Source of the DNA: Citrus sinensis
Lineage: Eukaryota > Streptophyta > Magnoliopsida > Sapindales > Rutaceae
Length of the DNA stretch: 64,000 nucleotides
Assembly: GCF_022201045.2 (NCBI RefSeq)
Contig: NC_068563.1
Coordinates: 7,626,001 to 7,690,000, forward strand
Direction of reading: 5' to 3'
Made by a program: the position numbers and the translations under genes. Below are positions 45,401-57,099 of this stretch, piece after piece (position 1 is the stretch's first letter; every line of letters begins with the position of its first letter). The notes below the pieces were generated by a model. The model was not told the origin of the DNA and made no database searches. It saw only the letters and a list, made by a program, of their open reading frames with translations.

Positions 45401-48245
45401 ATTGAGAAGCAAACTAAGGACTTGATAGAATAAAATAAATCTATCAAATAATCATACCTTAGACCTCATAATACCATAAGCACCAAACGCCTTAGCTACT
45501 TGGCCTGCTTTTGCACAACCATCAATAAGTGCCCCGTATGTATGAACATTTGGCTCTATACCAGCATTAACCATCTCATGAAACACCTAGGGAAACAATG
45601 TACCTCAGAACACTTTTATGTTAAACAACATCAATTATCATCAAAACTAAATCATAGAAAAGTAGCTCAACTTATCATCACCAGAAAGAGAGTTTTCACC
45701 ATTTGTCTAGCTGATTTTAAAGAAAAATCACTCAAATAGAAAAACAGGCTAGGATAATCCCAGCCTAGAATTTGGTTAGGCAGAAACAGATAAGGATGGT
45801 AACAAAGAAATATTTGTGTGCCTGATTTCGACCCATATTTCTCAGATAGAAAAAGATTAAATTATATGACAGAGTTGCCAAGGCAAATAACATGAAGGTG
45901 ATAACAAGAACCCGTAGAAACAGATTTACTAGTGATAACATAGATCATAAGAAGGTAGAATTAGAGGGACAACTAGCCAAGACCCTGATCACTGAAGGCA
46001 ATCTAACCCTAGAGAAACTAAATTGAAAGTTTTCATACCTCAAACATTGCATCAACTTTCCCACTTTTGGCACAAGTTGTTATTAGAGTCGTGTAAAGTT
46101 TGCAATCAGCTTTGAGTCCAGCCTCTTGGACGAGCCGTAGAACTTGAAAAGCTCCTAAATTTGCATTTAGACATCAGTAAAACACAGAATATCAAGACCA
46201 ATTAATCACAGCTTCAAGCAAGCCTCAAGCAGGAGCACCAAACAAAAAGAGAAAAGCACTTGGACTTACCCTCTGAATCTTTAGAACTTGCGCACACAGA
46301 CATCAGCATGTTAAAAGTACTCAAGGTTGGGTTTGGGACGAGTTTGAAGAAACAAAAAGCTTCTTTAATAGCCTTTTGACTTTTGCAGACATTAAAAAAC
46401 CTAGCATGATACACCTGAAATTAAAGAAGTTACTAAACTAACAACAGTGACCAAGATAATTAAATGTACAAGGTCAAGAAAGGAAAAAGGACAAAAGCCT
46501 ACCTTATCCATATCCAGCAAACCCTTTCTTTCCATATCTTCCAGCAAATCTATGCACTCACTTATCCTAATAAATCAATCAAGCATAAGCTCATGACCTT
46601 TTTAGCGGTATATGGACAGGCATTACATTATTAATGAGCCATCACAGATAAACTGGTTTATCAATTAATCAGTTTGACTAGCAGTTTTCTCATGGCATAT
46701 TGTCAGGGGAACAAGAAGATAAATAACCAATGTTTCATAATATCAATGTAAATAATGATAATTACCTCCCTTGTCTTATTAAGCGGTTGTAAGAATGCAG
46801 TTGCTCTGAAACATCATGTGCGTAATTTGCATGCTTCCCATTTGGATAAGGGAACTGAAGCATATTTTTGCCACCATCCTGCATCAGATTTATTCTTTCG
46901 TTGTTCCTATGAAAGTTCCTGCTTCTTCTTCTGGCTTTAATTTTGTGTGAAGGGCCTTCTCTGTGACATGCAAGACGTATTTTTCCTTCAACGTGCTCTG
47001 AATGGAAAAATATGCTTTACATAATGTCAGTACATTGGGACAGCCTGTTTTAATATTTGGGGAAAGTAAAGCAGATAAAGCCATTAATGTCAAACTATAA
47101 CACTCATCTCAACTATATCAAACTCTTAAAATGATTTAACAACAAAACCTGCAGTTTGAAGAGCTTCCTGCAGTGATAATTCTGGCCCCTTGGGTTCTGT
47201 ATCCCTCTTCAGTGAGGAAAGGCTGTAGCCATTCAGAGGGGAGGCATGAGAAGATATAGCCTTTACAAACTCTAAGTTTGCAGGGGACTTGAGCACCGAT
47301 TGACTTGCTCTGCCACATGCAAATTGCTCTTCTCTGACAGATTCTGTTAAGACACCATAAGAGACTGTAGGCACACTCACTTCAGCATGAGCATCATTTT
47401 CAAGAACAGATGACTCACAAGACTCGATGTCTTTTTTTTCTTTACCCAACTGCAATTCAGACATTTCAGTTGCAAAGCTATGTGGTTGCACACCACCTGA
47501 ATCAGAGAGCATGAAAGGTGGGCATTCTTGTGGGGAAACAAACGAATCAGTACCAATCGATACAGATGTTTCAGTCAGGTAAGTACAATCAGGCACAAAA
47601 GTGGTTTCCTGTTCAGTCCTTTCCTCAGACACTTGATTACTTCCTCCTATCTCCATCATCAAACTCTCATTTTCTCCCGAAGAAATTCTCACAATTTGAT
47701 TTTCAATTATATCATCCACCGCATCACTGCCTAGTTGACGCGTCCCACGAATTTTGGAATCTGAAACCTAAACAGTTGGCATAATCTTAGAAACTAGCTT
47801 CCGATATAAACTGAAATCTAATTTGTACTAATTCATAGTTAAATGCTTGAAAAATACAAAAAATTATTCAAAAAATTAAAAATTTATAATTTGAACTCAC
47901 TTGTTTGGAACTATTCTTGCGGCGATTTTGGAGGAAGTGATTTAAGTAAGCAAGAGAGAAGGCTGCGAAGGTGGCTAGAGCGACGACGAAGGCGATGAGG
48001 ACGGAATTCGGAGGCGAACGGAGAGAAGCTTTGACGAGAAATTGAGGAGAGCGAGTGTGAAGAAGGAGGCCTAGGCTGTTGCATTTCCGTCGAGGAGGCG
48101 GAGTTTGAGGCCTGAGGAGGAGGAATTGTCGGCGGATCGGATGGAGACTCGACGAAGGATTGAGCCACGTGAGCGGAGGAGGTGACGAGCACGTGGTCGT
48201 TAGAGTTAGGGCTTGGGATTTTGGAGAGAAGATGCTAATGTCCAT
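39422..48245 (-). CDS. MRL1: PPR protein MRL1 (MATURATION OF RBCL 1), chloroplast
   Basis: Nineteen exons on the minus strand: 48245-47901, 47767-47149, 46997-46766, 46566-46503, 46414-46270, 46154-46039, 45586-45458, 45309-45136, 45061-44897, 44389-44249, 43992-43893, 43265-43157, 43080-42989, 42785-42695, 41954-41723, 41625-41533, 41051-41003, 40429-40336, 39650-39422. All junctions are GT..AG and in phase. They total 3219 nt (1072 residues), against about 1089 in Arabidopsis as I recall. The N terminus is S/P/R-rich (plastid transit), followed by a hydrophobic segment (VLIAFVVALATFAAFSLAYL, about 80-100) and an acidic low-complexity region. PPR repeats lie at about 390-800 (VYHARFFNVCKS, PNPTLSTFNMLMSVCA, KPDRVVFNALITACGQSGAV, KGTPEVYTIAINCCSQTGDW). 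The conserved C-terminal domain ends RIRINGLALKRWFQPKL and RTGNLSL. The known role is to bind and protect the 5' end of rbcL mRNA in the plastid. A SINE sits in intron 18. Confidence 0.92.
39950..40084 (+). mobile_element. Short tRNA-derived SINE in MRL1 intron 18
   Basis: It has a tRNA-like head with A box TAGCTCAGTTGG and B box GGTTCGAATCC about 55 bp apart, a short unrelated body and an (AAT)n tail. The flanks GTTTGATCATCCGAAT (39934-39949) and GTTTGATAATCTGAAT (40085-40100) match at 14 of 16 bases, an aged target duplication. The cloverleaf is not complete, so it is not a tRNA gene. It is antisense to MRL1. Confidence 0.78.
43330..43450 (+). repeat. Possible SINE-like relic in MRL1 intron 11
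   Basis: The stretch with 'gtggtaactta', 'ccaagaggtcttgtgtttaaatc' (shortened) and a pyrimidine-rich end resembles decayed A/B-box SINE heads. No target duplication was found. Confidence 0.3.
44664..44897 (-). repeat. 117-bp tandem duplication at the exon 9 donor of MRL1
   Basis: Two units 117 bp apart (TTAACAG at 44664 and 44781) share AATTTGAACC, CAAAAGTGG/CAAAAGCAG and the end AATAAAGGATACCTC. The unit next to exon 9 contains the true donor GAG|GTATCC; the other carries the same AGAG|GTATCC string about 120 bp downstream in the intron. Confidence 0.75.
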
Positions 48246-48249
48246 TTAA

Positions 48250-48496
48250 AGAGAGTGAAGAAGAGTGAGTGAGCGAGTGGTGTGTATTTTGGTGTTTAGA
48301 GGATAGGACAGTGGAAGGAGAAGAGAGGAGAAGGAGGAGGTTGTGATTGTACGCTGAAAAGTTTGTTGGTTTCTTTTAACGGATTTTTAATGCTGACGTG
48401 GTTTATACGGTGTCGTTTGGTTGGTTCAAGAATGGTGATAATAATTGACGTCATCAATTGAGCATCTCGAAGCCGAAATATTAATACGTCGGACTA
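48250..48496 (-). promoter_or_regulatory. MRL1 upstream region
   Basis: Sequence upstream of the MRL1 ATG on the minus strand. It holds CT/AC-rich 5' UTR-like sequence with no clear TATA box. Only about 250 bp separates the ATG from the Helitron end, so any more distal promoter would lie in or beyond that element. Confidence 0.4.
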
Positions 48497-48749
48497 TCTA
48501 TATATATATATATATAAAGTTGGGACTTGTGAAGGTGATGTAAAATCACCATTTTGCTTCTTTGTATATTATCTATTATCTAATAAATAGAGAATTTTTT
48601 TTTAGATTTGACTTTTCATCTTCTCATAATTAATTTGATTATATTTAACTCATTTAATAAATAGTAACTTTATTAATATATATCATTTCTCATCTTTTTA
48701 TATTTTCTACTATCTAAAATATCTAAAATATTGGTAGATATTCTTTGTA

Positions 48750-51470
48750 CTTTTTTTTCTCTTTCTATTTAAATTCAACAATCAACAATACGTAATCATT
48801 AATAATAATTAATTATAAGTCTTTTGAAACATTTATTTATTTTATTATGCCACCAATTAAACTTTAGTGGCTTAAAATACATGAATTAATTAACATAGGA
48901 AGAGAGGTTCTTTTATTTTCCCTCAACAATGCTACTAAGGCCTAATTTTAATGTCATAATCTCATATTTAATTATGCAACCTTTTGTTGAGTGTCTTTTG
49001 GCTTCTTCAAAATTTATTATGCTATCAATTAAACTTTAGTGCCTTAAAATACATCACCTAATTAACATAGGAAGAGAGATTCTTTCATAGAGATTCTTTC
49101 ATCTTCCCTCAATCTCTCATCTTTTTATATTCTCTATTATCTAAACTATCTAAAATATTGGTGGGTATTCTTTGTACATATATCATAATATGACACTAAA
49201 AAAAAATAAAGATAAAAATATATTAATAATAAAGATATCAGTTAATATATAATTATCTAATAAATTGGTTGAAATTAAAAAATATTAAAATAGAAAATAA
49301 TTCTTAGATTATAAATGATTACTGTTGTGCAAATTTTAATGTACTCGCAAGCGCACGAATCTATTGTAGTATAGATCTATGGTGACGAGTGTCGATCCCA
49401 CGAGGAGGTGGATTTTAATTGTGTAGAATTAATTTTGTAAATGGGTGATTGGATTTATGGTGGAAATGATTTGGAATATGCTAAAACTTAAATTAAAATG
49501 GCGAGGATAAATTCTAAAATTGGTATTGAAATGGTGAGAATAAATTCTAAAATTGGTATTGAAATGGCGAGAATAAATTGACGAGAATTATATTGAAATG
49601 ACGTACTTGGGTATCTGGATCCGTATCAACATGCATCATGGGCTAAATAATCCGTATTAATGCCAATTAAATCATGAGGGGGGAATCCACACCTCATGAA
49701 CCACGCTCTAATCAATATGGTGCTAAGGGCTTATCGTGCCAAATAATAATAACCTTGTACTAGAGGGCCGGTGAAACCAAGGCGGTACTAGACAAGATTA
49801 GTATTATTTGTCGACGAGAAGTCAAAACATCCACAAAAACTAGAGGGGAAGAGAAAATAAATTTACCAAATAAAGCCCATGACACATGTTGAGACTTCAC
49901 CTTCAACCCAAGCTTGAAAGAAAATTAGCCACTCATAGTTGAACTAGGAGTAAAATGAGAATTTATTAAAATACGAAGAAAATACAAGATGGAGAGGGAA
50001 TTACAGAAAACAGAGTCCAAAAATGGATTCAGAGATATCCAATTAGGGGGGAGAGACCCCCTTTTTATAGATACATGGAGTAAATCATGGCCATCGGATT
50101 AAAAACAGTTTGGACGCTCAGGATTGCGCCACGTCATCAGTCAACAGTCCACGGTTTGACCACGCGGATGAACAGTAACACGGTTTGACCCGACTTTGAA
50201 CAGTAACGCGGTTTGACCCGGATGAACAGTAACGCGGTTTGGTTGAAAATAATCCTGTGTGATGCATGCATCGTACGCGAGATTTTTCGTCCACTGATAT
50301 GCTGCCACGTCACCATCAACAGTACATAAGAATTTTAGTCCAACAGGATCGTGACACCTCATCAGTCAAGGCCACATCATCGGTCAATGCCACGTCATCA
50401 TCCGTCTATGTGAACAGTGTCGTGAACAGTAACGTATACAGTTCCGTACATGTGAATAGTACCGTTTTTCCTTTTATGCTCCTCCTAAGGTTTTCGACCG
50501 TCCTGAGTTCAAAAGTGATGTCCGTTTTGCCGTCTGATCTCTCCTTTATTGTGAAATGACTATAATGCCCCTAAAATACATAAATTACTTAATTAAAATA
50601 AAACACACGTAATTAAATCACAAGAATGTTAAATACATAAAAGTAAGGGTTGTTAGTAAGACTTGAAATGTAAAATGACGGCTTTCTCCTTTATAAATAT
50701 GCATTTTCTAACACTCAACAATTACATGTCTTTTCCTCTTTCTATTTAAATTCAACAATATGTAACCATTAATAATAATTAATTATAAGTCTTGAAACAT
50801 TCATTTATTTTATTATACAAACAATTAAATTTTAGTGGCTTAAAATATATCAATTAATTAATATCGGAAGGAATGTTCCTTCATCTTCCCTCAACAATGC
50901 CATTAGAGCCTAATTTTAATGTCATAATATCATATTTAATTATTCAATCTTTTGTTTAGTACCTTTTGGCTTCTTCAAACTCTATAAATATTAAGTAGTT
51001 AAGATTTGTGGCATCATTATTTCTCATCTTTTTTTTATTCTCTATTATCTAATATATTGGTGAAGATTAAAAAAATAATTATATTACAAAATATTAAAAA
51101 TAGAAAATAATTAATAGATTACAAAAGATTACATGTCTCTTCCTCTTTCTATTTAAATTCAACAATATGTAACCATTAATAATAAATTAATTATTAGTTT
51201 TGAAACATTCATTTATTTTATTAAGCCAATAACTAAATTTTAGTAGTTTAAAATACATCAACTAATTAATATAGGAAGGAAAGTTCCTTCATCTTCCCTC
51301 ACCAATGCCATTAGGACCTAATTTTAATGTCATAATCCCATATTTAATTATGCAACTTTTTATTTAGTGTGTTTCGGCTTCTTCAAACTCTATAAATATT
51401 AAGCATTTAAGATTTGTTATGTTTGAGTTTTTTTTAATATTATTTAACCAACATCCTCTTTAGAAATGTT
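48750..51470 (+). repeat. About 407-bp internal repeats of the Helitron
   Basis: Related units begin at about 48750, 50721 and 51128 ('cctctttctatttaaattca' near each start). Each has 'cttcatcttccctca', 'cctaattttaatgtcataat' and 'ttggcttcttcaaa'. Unit 2 is 407 bp (50721-51127). Unit 1 has an extra internal duplication of the 'aaactttagtg' segment and is interrupted by the LTR at its end. Confidence 0.8.
49323..50720 (+). mobile_element. Solo LTR (1398 bp) inside the Helitron
   Basis: It starts TGTTGTGCAAAT, ends ACACTCAACA, and is flanked by ATTAC at 49318-49322 and 50721-50725. Undisturbed sister repeats of the Helitron show ATTACATG at the same site, proving the insertion point. The early block 'ctcgcaagcgcacgaat' and 'gatcccacgagg' is widespread in plant LTRs (memory). 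No coding. Inner repeats include a 33-bp tandem repeat at 49496-49585 and 'gaacagtaacgcggtttg' repeated at about 50165-50240. Confidence 0.85.
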
Positions 51471-51879
51471 ATTGTGTTTTTATTTTTTGACTTATTTAAA
51501 TTATTAATATTGTGTGCTTCATGAAGTACTCTTTTCTTCATGAGTTAAAAAATGATAAAGATAGTTGGATGATACGGGTTAGGCTTTGTAAGATGTGCGA
51601 GTCTGTTAATACCAAGAAAAATAAAGAGTTGATTAGTGTGAACATGATTGTTATTGATGAAAAGATTGTCTACACTTAACTATACACATTAATATATTTT
51701 TTTTAATGTTAACAAAAAAATAATAAACTTTCATAAATAACATTAGTTTTATAAGGCTGCGTCATCTTTAAAAAAATAATTCATATTTTTTATCAGTTTT
51801 ATCGAGTGCAAAGTAATAAAAAAAGATAATACTAAATTTTTTTTTTAAAAACCGCACGAAGTGCGGTTCTATTTCCTAG

Positions 51880-52642
51880 TTATATAATATAATAAAGATT
51901 CATGATACTATCATATGTAAGTTTTAAAGAATTTTTTGTTATAATATAATTTTATTTATGTAGGATTAAAAATTTAGTTTATTATTATATTCTCATTTAT
52001 TAATTACCAATGATATATACACACACATATTCTTTATAAAATTTAATTTATTATTATATTCTTATTATTAATTACTAATGATATATATACACACACATAT
52101 TCTTTATAGGAGTAAAGATGATTTAATAGGCACAAGTCTCTATCATATGGTGAGCATTTGGATATGTTTTACAGTTTTATGACTCGTTATGAATAGTATT
52201 GAAGTTGTCAATAAACAAAATAGTACTACGTGATAATGCCAATAAAACTAATAACTAGAGACATGTAAATAATACTACAATAAAATTGATATATTGAAGT
52301 AATATATCGCAGTAGCACTAGAACATTTCGTACAAAATAAGAATAGTAACATTCAACAAAATATTTCCTTTGTGTATGATCCATGTGAAACAAATCTTCA
52401 GTATTTTCGCATATACAACCTTTTAATTAAATAATCTAACATTAAGCATACAATGGAAGAGGAAAAGGGTATCATTTTCATAATTTCGAAATTGCTTTAA
52501 AAATTGTAGCATTAGAATTCGCAAAAGTTACTGCAGAAAATTCAATTTTTAGAAAATTTGGTAGAACAAAGAAAGAAATATTAGGGAAGTAAGATATAAA
52601 TTTATTTTAAGATTAAATTTTATATTAGGAAATAATGGTAAT
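51880..52642. other. AT-rich spacer with a short tandem duplication
   Basis: A unit of about 70 bp is repeated twice at about 51975-52112 ('aatgatatatacacacaca', 'catattctttata'). No gene. Confidence 0.6.
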
Positions 52643-52651
52643 ATACTAATA

Positions 52652-53363
52652 AGGGAGATTGTCAATTTCCCCCCTACAGTAATAAACATATACTATTTTC
52701 CTCCCTGTTGTTTTTATAATGGCCAAAAACTCCTATGATAACGTAGGTTTACAATATTACCCTTATTTTCAACTACTCTTTTATTTATATTTATTATAAA
52801 TTAAATAAATCACAGGAATAGAAACTAAATAAAAAATTAAACATTAAAAACAAGAAATATATGTTTTGATATGAGCAAAAACATTAATAATATTTTTTTG
52901 TACTTATTTATTTTGTGAAAATTTTCTTATAATAAATATATAAGAAAATTATTATAAAATGATAAAAGAATTATTATAAGAAAACTTGAATGACAAATAA
53001 AAATTTATTATAAGATAAATAATAAAATATTTTGCCTCTACTTCTTACATTTAATTTTAAAATATTACAAAATGTTTATCATAAGAAAATATTCACAAAA
53101 TAAATAATTACAAGAAAAAATTTTATTATTAATTTTTTTGCTCATATCAAAACGTATATTTTTTATTTTTAATACTTATTTTTTTTATTTAGTTTCTATT
53201 CATGTAATTTATTTAATTTATAATAAATGTAAATAAAAGAGTAGTTGAAAATAAGAGTAATATTGTAAACTTAAGCTGTCAGGGAGGTTTTTGATCATTA
53301 TAAAAACAATAGAGGGACAAATGGTATATGTTGATTACTGTAGGGGAAAATTGATAATCTCCC
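52652..53363. mobile_element. MULE-type foldback element (712 bp, 9-bp TSD)
   Basis: The first and last roughly 230 bp are inverted copies. Outer anchors are GGGAGATTGTCAATTTC against the complement of GAAAATTGATAATCTCCC, and further in 'ttttataatgg/atcaaaaac' and 'caatattac'. The direct repeat ATACTAATA at 52643-52651 and 53364-53372 is a 9-bp target duplication, the size made by Mutator-like transposases. No coding. The AT-rich centre is also partly mirrored. Confidence 0.87.
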
Positions 53364-53372
53364 ATACTAATA

Positions 53373-54980
53373 ACTCCAAATGGAGTAAATTTCTTTAAAA
53401 AATCAACATTTGTACAACCTGAATTTGAGACATACATTTTGCCTTATTAAAAGAAATTAACAGCAATTGAAAAAGAAATAGATATTATGTTTTTCAAATC
53501 ATTATTGGTTGTTTTATTACCTTTTCACTTCACTGTATATAGCCTTGATACCAAAGAATTGAAAAGGGTGGAATAGGAAGAGATGAATTTTACATGGCTT
53601 GTTATATCGATATTATAGATTGATATAGTTTTCATTCAGGTTAATCATCAAAATATATGTCATCGATATCCTACCTATATGCAATGAAATCTCAAGAAAT
53701 TTTTGAAATAAGCAGTTGGGTTCGGCAAAAACTAGCCTTTCAAAGTTTATTAAAACTGATTCTAAAAATTTGCTAATAAAAACAATTTAAACTCCTAACT
53801 CACGCCCAAAATGCCTTTACTCAGCAATATGTAAATGGAAAAAATGGGCTAGCGGAGATCATGTTTAAAATAAATTTTCAGAAAATCAGCAGAAATTTTT
53901 ACTGACTATATCCCGTTTATGGGAATTATAGAATGTTCAAAGTCATTAAGAACGCAGCTTCTATACAATTGTCGTAATTGCAAGATACAACTAAACAAAC
54001 CAAAAGGATAAATTTATGCCGTTAATTCATCGTTTTCTTGTTAATCCATGTACCTTGGAAAGCTAAGGTGTTTGGCTACATTCTACAAGTCATTTTAAAG
54101 ACAGGGTGGTTTAAAACACGCACGGGAAGAGGGGAAGGAAGCACAAAATTACTGTACAAGCCCTTTAAATGTGGATCCTAACCACGAGTAAGTTCAGTAA
54201 CCACTCCGAGCTGACTGCTGAGGCTCGCTTTTTTTTAAATGGGAAATTTACACAAATAAAAAAAATGCTAGCAAATGTTACTCCAATTTAAATGCCCATC
54301 AATAGAAAATAGATAGGCAGGCAATGATCAGGATTCGATACTACTCTGAGATTGTCCTGAGCTACACTGAATCAATGATTAAGATTTGTACAACATGAGT
54401 TTTATGTAGGTCCAATTAATTTCTTGACCTACAAACTCAACGTAACACCGGATCCTTATCCATCCGTCAATAATACAAGTAGAAAGAAGTGAAACCACAA
54501 GATTTGAAAGATTTCGGTAGCCACACATGACCATATCAATCTCGTGCGCGGATGCGCTACAAACACATTCCTTACTACCGTGCAATTAATATGTAGTGAC
54601 ACGATATGCGATCGCTGCTTGAGGCCTTGAGCGGTAGATTGTAGGCTTCCGATTTGTGATATCTTGAAGTAGAAATCCGTTCTTGAGAGTCTTGATGGCT
54701 TAATGACTTTTAGGTGTAGAAGTATGTTCTTTGGAGTCTTGTTGATATTGATGTTGATGGAAAGTAGCTGTTCAGCAAACTGAAATGGCATTGCTGTGTA
54801 CGTATGTTATTAATAGCGTGAGGTGTAAGCTTATCTGTTCCTTGCTTTGATAAGTTTATATCATTTCTTCCTTAACCAAACAATGTCTTTCCTAATAGAA
54901 AATGGATTTTCAGAAAAATTAACTTAACTGTATAGTTAGTTTCCTTGTTCGAGTCAAATTGGAATTAACCTTTTTTATAT
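53373..54980. other. Intergenic, no gene recognised
   Basis: A 111-codon minus frame at 54456-54791 shows no domain I recognise and no intron or promoter signals, so I do not call it a gene. The rest is AT-rich spacer and the 5' flank of the anthranilate synthase copy. Confidence 0.45.
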
Positions 54981-54982
54981 TA

Positions 54983-54990
54983 TATATAAA
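54983..54990 (+). promoter_or_regulatory. TATA box before the ASB copy
   Basis: TATATAAA at 54983 lies 69 bp before the ATG, so this copy may be transcribed despite its damage. Confidence 0.55.
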
Positions 54991-55051
54991 GGATTTCTTC
55001 TCATATAACACACAACAAAAATAGTAGTGTACTCTAAACACCTCACTCACA

Positions 55052-55807
55052 ATGGCTGCAATTATCTCAAACTCATCTCTCATTCGAACAAAACCACTAA
55101 TCTCTTTAAAACCCTCTCACAAGCTTCATCCCAATCATCTCCCCGCATTCTCTCCTCCTTCTCCAGCTGCAGGGCTGAGTTTTGCGGCTAAGAAGGGAAA
55201 TGAGGTTTTAAAGTTGTCGAAGAACGATAAAAATCCCATCGTCGTAATTGATAATTATGATAGCTTCACTTACAATCTCTGCCAGTATATGGGCGAGCTT
55301 GAGCTTGAGCTGAGCCAGGGTTACCACTTTGAGGTATATCGGAATGATGAACTAACTGTGGCGGAGTTAAAACGGAAAAAACCCAGAGGAGTGGTCATAT
55401 CTCCCGGGCCAGGCGCACCTCAAGAGTCTGGAATATCATTCCGGACTGTTTTGGAACTTGGACCTACTATGCCTCTGTTTTGCATGGGCTTGAAGTGCAT
55501 TGGAGAGGCTTTGGAGGGAAGATTGTATGTTCTCCTTTTGGTGTCATGCATGGGAAAAGCTCTTGTGTATTACAACGAGAAGGAGGAGGCTGATGGATTG
55601 CTTGCTGGACTATCAAATCCTTTCACAGCAGGTAGATATCACGGCCTTGTGATTGAGAAAGATAGCTTTCGTAGTGATGAGCTCGAGGTCACAGCTTGGA
55701 CTGAAGATGGGCTGATAATGGCTGCTCGTCACAAGAAATATAAGCATCTGCATGGGGTTCAGTTTCATCCGGAGAGCATTCTTACCAGTGAAGGCAAGAC
55801 AAAATGA
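55052..55807 (+). pseudogene. Anthranilate synthase beta subunit copy, intronless and damaged
   Basis: A 251-codon frame homologous to the plastid glutamine amidotransferase subunit of anthranilate synthase (tryptophan pathway, supplies ammonia from Gln to chorismate). An S/P-rich transit-like N terminus (1-60) is followed by VVIDNYDSFTYNLCQYMGEL, an ELELSQ insertion, VYRNDELT, ISPGPGAPQ, PLFCMGLKCIGEA, GRYHGLVIEK, TAWTEDGLIMAARHKKYKHL and VQFHPES. The Cys, His and Glu of the glutaminase triad are present. Damage: two residues (GV) lost just before the active Cys; a one-base deletion at about 55511 makes 17 residues out of frame until a two-base loss at about 55561 restores it; and a deletion near 55796 gives an early stop that drops the VRNFI C-terminal helix. 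Known plant ASB genes have introns (memory), so this looks like a retrocopy. Activity is unlikely. Confidence 0.8.
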
Positions 55808-55856
55808 TACAGAAAAAGGAAGCGGCTGATTCTCAGAATTAGACTAGCAAACTTAT

Positions 55857-56114
55857 TTTAAGACCCAATAAATTAGAATAATTTTTCAATAAACATTATT
55901 TATTTTATAGGTAATTCTATGATATCGTGATTAAAATTAGGGCATCAACGCTGTAATAAATACGGACCGATAGATTTAAATGAAAAATCTTTGTCATTAA
56001 TTTTAAATAAATAGGTAACCTAAATAACAGGTAATTATCCTTTGTTATTTCAAGTTGCATGTTATATTTACGAATCTTATGTGTGATTTAAAAAATTAAT
56101 GCGTTATTTAACAC
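55857..56114. other. 3' flank of the ASB copy
   Basis: Short AT-rich stretch with AATAAA-like signals (55868, 55890). No clear poly-A tail remnant and no gene. Confidence 0.5.
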
Positions 56115-57099
56115 TTAATGTTGATTTACAAGTTTTTATTTTGTTTACAATTCTGAAAACCAATGTATTACTCCAACATCAATTTTTCACTTTTACATTT
56201 GAATTTACTAATTTTATATGTGATTTATAAATTTTTTGTATATTTCACACTTAATGTCAACTTACAAATTTTATATCATTTTTCTACGGTTTTAACTTTT
56301 GACAATTCTAAATATCAATTTATCACTCTAACATTAATTTACCCATTTTTCCTTTAATTGATTAGTCTTGTATGTGGTTGTAAAATTTTATTTTATTTCA
56401 CACTTAATATCAGTTTACAAATTTTATGTCATTTTTTTAATTTTTTCTTTTTTTAAATTTCAAAGACCAATTTATCATTATAACATTAATTTACTCATTT
56501 TTCTTTCAATTTACTTGTCCTATGTATGGCTTAATTTTTTTTCATTTTATATTTAATGTCAATTTACAATTTTTTTTATCATTTTTTCAAATTTTATTTT
56601 TTTACAATTTTGAAGATTAATTTCATGCTCCAAATGTACGTGACCGTAAATATGTACATGATCTTTACACTTCTTTGCCGTAATTTTTAATGTCAACTTA
56701 CAAACTTTATATAATTTTTCTACGTTTTTAACTTTTGACAATTTTAAATATCAATTTATCACACTAACATTAATTTATCAATTTTTCCTTTAATTATTAG
56801 TCCTATATGTGGTTATAAATTTTTATTTTATTTCACACTTAATATCAGTTTACAAGTTTTATTTTATTGAAAAAAAATCTTACAATTTCAAAGATCAATT
56901 TACCATTTTAACATTAATTTACTCATTCTTTTACTTGTCCTGTGTATGGATTAATTTTTTTTCATTTCATATTTAATGTCAATTTACAAGTTTTTTTTAT
57001 TATTTTTCTAATTATTTTTTTACAAGACTAATTTCCTACTCCAAATGTACGTGACCGTAAATATGTACGTGATCTTTACACATCTATGCCGTAATTTTT
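56115..57099. repeat. Satellite-like array with higher-order structure
   Basis: The motif TTAATNTCANNTTACAA recurs at 56115, 56251, 56404, 56553, 56687, 56839 and 56971, spaced 132-153 bp. Three-monomer blocks repeat as larger units of about 436 bp (56252-56687) and 412 bp (56688-57099), each ending with a 'gtacgtgaccgtaaatatgt' block. The DNA is strongly AT-rich. Confidence 0.82.

Larger units (their letters stand above)
48497..51879 (+). mobile_element. Non-autonomous Helitron, split by a solo LTR
   Basis: The 5' end is TCTATATATA.., inserted directly after an A. The 3' end is the hairpin ACCGCAC-GAA-GTGCGGT (51851-51867), 8 bases, then CTAG (51876-51879), followed by T. A|TC....hairpin..CTAG|T is the Helitron signature, and no target duplication is present. 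No Rep/helicase coding is seen. Without the inserted LTR and its duplicated target the element is 1980 bp. The interior consists of about 400-bp repeats. It lies just upstream of the MRL1 start. Confidence 0.85.

Noticed and set aside
47911-48192. Second minus-strand frame overlapping MRL1 exon 1
   Set aside because: It is an alternative frame of a proline/serine-rich region; the MDISIF frame joins exon 2 in phase and has transit-peptide features.
54456-54791. 111-codon minus-strand frame
   Set aside because: No recognisable motif, no TATA or splice context. Kept as unassigned intergenic sequence.
56115-57099. CRISPR-like array
   Set aside because: This is plant nuclear DNA; the units are long, AT-rich and diverged with no unique spacers.
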